NCBI RefSeq assembly: GCF_900302465.1
Contig: NZ_OMOR01000001.1
Coordinates: 620,001 to 684,000, forward strand
DNA: 64,000 bases
Reading direction: 5' to 3'
Source: Ascidiaceihabitans donghaensis
GTDB taxonomy: Bacteria; Pseudomonadota; Alphaproteobacteria; Rhodobacterales; Rhodobacteraceae
Shown piece by piece: positions 60,913 to 64,000 of this stretch; the first letter of the stretch is position 1, and each line of letters starts with the position of its first letter. Position numbers and translations under genes: made by a program. A model generated the notes under the pieces. It saw nothing but the letters and a program-made list of their open reading frames with translations. It made no database searches and was not told the origin of the DNA.

Positions 60913-63399
60913 TTAGTCCAGCCTGATAATAGACAATGTCATCCCCAGCATTGTGCCCATGCTGTCAGAGAACGGCGCGTAGTCCATACGCAATTTTTTG
61001 CCGTCTTCTTCGACCGGTACAGTCAAAGGCTCGCGAAGCCTGAATACTTCGCTGGCGCTTTTTGTGATGCTCGGAAAGCCGTCTGGCAAACGACATAATG
61101 AAAGGTGCATGCCGGTTTGAGGCAATTCTTCGATCTCGAAGAACTCCAAAGCCTGGGTTGACGCGCGGCGAATGATAAGTGCCTGATCCACCACCAAAAC
61201 AGGGTAGGGGGTGCTGTTCAAAACCGCCGACAATTCAATCGTCACACTTTGCAATTCGCTTGAATTGATCTGCATTTCTTCGTTGACGGTGATCAGCTCT
61301 TCGTTGGTTGATTGCAATTCCTCGTTTGAGGTTTCCAGTTCTTCGTTGGTTGATTGCAATTCTTCATTGGTGGACTGCATTTCTTCGTTTACGGCCTGCA
61401 ATTCTTCGTTAGAGGTCTGCAACTCCTCCACCGTTTGCTGAAGCGCTTCACGTGTCGACTGCATTTCGTTTTCGATTTGCAGAATGTATTTTGTGCGTTC
61501 CTTGTCAGACAAAGACTCCACGATGGTTTCGGTGTCCGTTTCGGTGCGGGTGACCATAGCCATCAAAAAGTGGTTTTCGCCATTGGGGTTGATGATCGGA
61601 TAGCAAACCAAACGGACCTCGTTGAAATCCAGCCCTGCAATTTTGTGCCACCGCCCGCCACGCGCGATTTTCGCTTTGGCGGCCATAGAAATCAAACTGG
61701 GTGCCTCGTCGCGCAAGCCTGCACGCAGAATACGGGTGTTTAACGTCAGCGTCGTATCTTCTGTCAGCTGCATGATCGGGGTTATGTCCCCAAAGACACG
61801 TACAATGTTGCTGTTTTGCATGGCTATAAAGCCATTGGGCGCGACGGATTTTGCCAGCGCGTCGAACATCTGGATTTCGGCCTCCGACACGGCGGCGTTT
61901 GTTGCTTTGGTTTGCGAATTGGCTTGCGCGATCGAGCTACCAAGCCGGCGCTGGTCCATAAAGCCCGCGACCCCGTCACGTCGTGCCAAGTTACGCTTGG
62001 AATAGATTTTGTCTGCTCCTGCGCGGGCTTCAAACTGGACATCCAGCGCCCCGACAGTTTCTGAAGTGCCCAGAAACAACAACCCGCCAGGGCTGAGGGC
62101 GTAATGAATCCGGTTGAGTACCCGTTCCTGCAACAGCGCGTTAAAGTAGATCAGGACGTTGCGCAGTGTGACCAGATCGACGTTGATAAAGGGCGGGTCC
62201 TGAAAAATGTTATGTTTCGAGAACAACGTGATGGCGCGAATTTCGGGAGACACCACCAGATTACCGCCTGTAGTTGTGAAATAGCGTTCCAGATACTGGG
62301 GCGGAATGTCTTGCGCGGCGGTGATCGGGTACACGCCTTTGCGTGCAACCTCCAAAGCGCGTTCGTCGATGTCTGTGGCAAAAATCTGGACAGAATTTTT
62401 TTCCAGCACCTCGGGCCCACCCAGCGCTTCGGATATCAGAATGGCCAGTGAATAGGCTTCTTCGCCGGTCGCACATCCCGCAACCCAGATGCGCAATTGC
62501 TGGCGTTGACGATTACGGGCCAAAGTTCTGACTTCTTCGGCCAACTGTTCAAACTGTCTGGGATCGCGGAAAAAACGCGTCACAGAAATCAGCAAATCGC
62601 GGTGCAATGCGTCAACTTCTTCCAACGAGGTCCGGCAGTGCTGCACGTAGCTTTCGTAGTCGTCGATGCCCAAAGCCACCATACGGCGGTTGATCCTGCG
62701 ATTGATGGTGTTGTCTTTGTAGTCGCGAAAATCGATGCGCGTGCGGGCCAGTAGGATCTGCAGCAGTTCCGATAACCGGTTCGGTTGGTCGTTGATGTGA
62801 CGCAGCGCATCAAAGTCGCGTGGAACCGACAGGATTTTCTCCAGATGCTGGCCCATTTGTGCAGGTGTCAGCGTCAAGTCAACGCAGCCTGTTTCAATGG
62901 CAGATGCGGGCATGCCATCATATTTGGCGGACGCAGTGTCTTGCGCAATCGTGATGCCACCAGATTCGCGGATGGCTTGCACGCCATAGGATCCGTCGGT
63001 GCCTGTGCCGGACAATACGATCCCCACGCAACGATCCCCGCAATCTGCTGCGATGCTTTTGAACAAGCGATCCGCCGACGGTTTGGGCGTTGCAGGATGG
63101 CCGCTGGGATTGTGCAGGCTGATTTTGCCGTTCTCGACCATCACATCAAGATTTGGCGGCGTGATGTAGATTGTGTCGGGTTCCGGGGTGATTTCATCTT
63201 TCAATTCGACCACAGGCAATTTGGTCTCACGAGAAATCAATGACGTCAGCAAGCTTTTGTGTGTCGGCGACATGTGCTGCGCCATGACATACACCGCATT
63301 TGCCGAAATCGGCAGATTTTGCACCAACAATGACGCAGCTTCCAAACCACCAGCAGACGCTGCAATACCTACAAAAATCAAACCATCAGTGTCAGACAT
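60913..63399 (-). CDS. CheB-CheR-PAS chemotaxis-type signalling protein
   Basis: An 828-residue fusion. A CheB methylesterase domain (about 1-180) has GIAASAGGLEA, AQHMSPTHKSLL and the DGSYGVQAIRESGG active-site region. A CheR methyltransferase follows (about 200-470) with VTRFFRDP, WVAGCATGEEAYSLAI and RNVLIYFN. After a linker and a long coiled coil of NEELQST-type heptads (about 655-715) it ends in a PAS-like domain. No response-regulator receiver domain is present on the CheB part and no che operon is nearby, so a role outside classical chemotaxis is likely. ATG 63399 has GGGGA 6 bases upstream. Confidence 0.9.
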   Translation of the reverse strand: MSDTDGLIFVGIAASAGGLEAASLLVQNLPISANAVYVMAQHMSPTHKSLLTSLISRETKLPVVELKDEITPEPDTIYITPPNLDVMVENGKISLHNPSGHPATPKPSADRLFKSIAADCGDRCVGIVLSGTGTDGSYGVQAIRESGGITIAQDTASAKYDGMPASAIETGCVDLTLTPAQMGQHLEKILSVPRDFDALRHINDQPNRLSELLQILLARTRIDFRDYKDNTINRRINRRMVALGIDDYESYVQHCRTSLEEVDALHRDLLISVTRFFRDPRQFEQLAEEVRTLARNRQRQQLRIWVAGCATGEEAYSLAILISEALGGPEVLEKNSVQIFATDIDERALEVARKGVYPITAAQDIPPQYLERYFTTTGGNLVVSPEIRAITLFSKHNIFQDPPFINVDLVTLRNVLIYFNALLQERVLNRIHYALSPGGLLFLGTSETVGALDVQFEARAGADKIYSKRNLARRDGVAGFMDQRRLGSSIAQANSQTKATNAAVSEAEIQMFDALAKSVAPNGFIAMQNSNIVRVFGDITPIMQLTEDTTLTLNTRILRAGLRDEAPSLISMAAKAKIARGGRWHKIAGLDFNEVRLVCYPIINPNGENHFLMAMVTRTETDTETIVESLSDKERTKYILQIENEMQSTREALQQTVEELQTSNEELQAVNEEMQSTNEELQSTNEELETSNEELQSTNEELITVNEEMQINSSELQSVTIELSAVLNSTPYPVLVVDQALIIRRASTQALEFFEIEELPQTGMHLSLCRLPDGFPSITKSASEVFRLREPLTVPVEEDGKKLRMDYAPFSDSMGTMLGMTLSIIRLD
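61268..61430 (-). repeat. In-gene 21-bp periodic repeat coding for a coiled coil
   Basis: About seven imperfect 21-base units in the CheB-CheR gene encode the heptad NEELQST/NEELETS. This is the coiled-coil linker before the PAS domain. The opposite strand therefore also shows a long open frame, which is not a gene. Confidence 0.85.
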
Positions 63400-63805
63400 T
63401 CTGTCCCCACGTACTTTCATATTTCTATGCCGCACCATAGCCTTGCCATGAAATTCATGTTGGCTTTGCGCTAAGCTGTCCCGCCCGTATTCGGACCCCA
63501 TCCTTGCTGAATGTCTTCCATCCTGTGTCGTGACGCAACCACAAGTCGCATCGATGCAGATGCAAACCTGTGTCAGCGGTGTCTGCTTTTGGGTCAATAC
63601 GTCTAAAGTAGACTGTTCAACGCAGATTCCGAGCGATTTGAGGGCAAGAACCAAGCCGTTCCGTCAAAATGTCTCAGAATGCATTGTGATGCGCCGGATC
63701 AAAAGACAGTTGCAAATGCGGGTGACAGTGCCTTCCATCTCACTTAACACTTACAGAATAATGATGCCCTAAGCGGCGCATGAATGAAGAAAAGGGAGAT
63801 AAAAC
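63400..63805. other. Intergenic region between divergent genes, nothing assigned
   Basis: 406 bases between the divergent CheB-CheR and TRAP-binding-protein genes. It must contain both promoters. The open frames seen (one on + at 63530-63772, and the upstream extension of the CheB-CheR frame) lack binding sites or family features. Confidence 0.5.
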
Positions 63806-64000
63806 ATGTCACTTACTCGGAAATCGTTTCTGCATTTGGCAGGGGCCGCGGCACTTGCAATGGGGTTCGGTGCAACGTCGGCGGCCGCTCAGGAGGTGAC
63901 TTTGTCACTGCACCATTTCCTGCCAGCGCAAGCCAATGTGCCGAAGCTGGTGCTGGATGTCTGGGCCGACAACGTTGAAGAGGCCTCTGGCGGGCGCATC
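63806..64000 (+). CDS. TRAP transporter substrate-binding protein (DctP family), truncated by the window edge
   Basis: The first 65 residues of a periplasmic TRAP-T binding protein. A Tat-like or Sec signal (MSLTRKSFLHLAGAAALAMG, cleavage near AAAQ) is followed by the DctP-type first strand and helix: VTLSLHHFLPAQANVPKLVL and WADNVEEASGGRI. AAGGGAG precedes the ATG. Substrate and partner DctQ/DctM genes are beyond the window. Confidence 0.85.
   Translation, partial: MSLTRKSFLHLAGAAALAMGFGATSAAAQEVTLSLHHFLPAQANVPKLVLDVWADNVEEASGGRI

Noticed and set aside
61211-61441. Ser/Cys-rich + strand frame opposite the CheB-CheR coiled coil
   Set aside because: It is the antisense of the 21-bp heptad repeat; the minus-strand protein has clear domains.
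63530-63772. 80-residue + frame upstream of the TRAP gene
   Set aside because: No ribosome-binding site, Met/Cys/Gln-rich composition atypical for a protein, and located in a divergent promoter region.

Overview
The window reads as a chromosomal segment of an alphaproteobacterium of the order Rhodobacterales (Roseobacter/Rhodobacter group). The basis is the gene content rather than a single marker: FnrL divergent from hemN, a ccoNOQP-(LysR)-ccoGHIS layout with FNR boxes, a short alphaproteobacterial SRP RNA, membrane-anchored CycM-type cytochrome c, yejABEF, and hemC/hemE/hemF close together. Genes are densely packed on both strands. No prophage, CRISPR array or intact insertion sequence was seen. 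The only mobile-type element is a 262-bp MITE.

Layout. 1-9 kb: a truncated secreted-protein gene, dnaX, an RTX-like protein, a DUF202 protein, the SRP RNA gene ffs, a 5'-nucleotidase-type metallophosphatase, nudC, an SRPBCC protein, pheA and cycM. 9.2-14.9 kb: yejABEF oligopeptide importer. 15-17.5 kb: hemN and fnrL, divergent around an FNR box. 17.6-38.5 kb: the most unusual region, a long, almost entirely co-directional block of envelope genes. 38.5-49 kb: a universal stress protein, ccoNOQP, an isochorismatase-like hydrolase, a LysR regulator and ccoGHIS, with FNR boxes at 39.4 and 44.7 kb. 49-54 kb: the MITE, a D-Ala-D-Ala carboxypeptidase with a SPOR-like tail, a HAD hydrolase, clpS, an RsmC-like methyltransferase and an SDR. 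54-59 kb: hemF, a GNAT protein, a desaturase, divergent hemC and hemE, and a CAU-anticodon tRNA. 59-64 kb: a GST, a RidA-like protein, an unknown protein, a CheB-CheR-PAS protein and the start of a TRAP substrate-binding protein.

The 17.6-38.5 kb block combines SrfB (actin/Hsp70-like ATPase fold) and SrfC (dynamin-like P-loop GTPase signature motifs) with a periplasmic SUMF1-like protein, a peptidoglycan-binding protein, a membrane-anchored trypsin-like protease, a DUF2135-like bitopic protein, another bitopic protein with an acidic cytosolic domain, a periplasmic SH3-like plus vWA protein, and a LolD/FtsX-like ABC pair. The SUMF1, vWA and ABC-pair set resembles the TagR/PpkA-vWA/TagT/TagS envelope-sensing module of type VI secretion, but no T6SS structural gene is present in the window. 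Several of the proteins share modules: a common cytosolic N-terminal domain in two of them, and a transmembrane-Cys-coiled-coil-Cys stalk in up to four. My inference is one trans-envelope machine with cytosolic NTPases and periplasmic sensing and proteolytic parts. Its function cannot be read from sequence.

A second theme is microaerobic life. FnrL, oxygen-independent hemN, the cbb3 oxidase (ccoNOQP) and its assembly genes (ccoGHIS) all have FNR-type palindromes upstream of the first gene, and heme supply genes hemC, hemE and hemF lie nearby.
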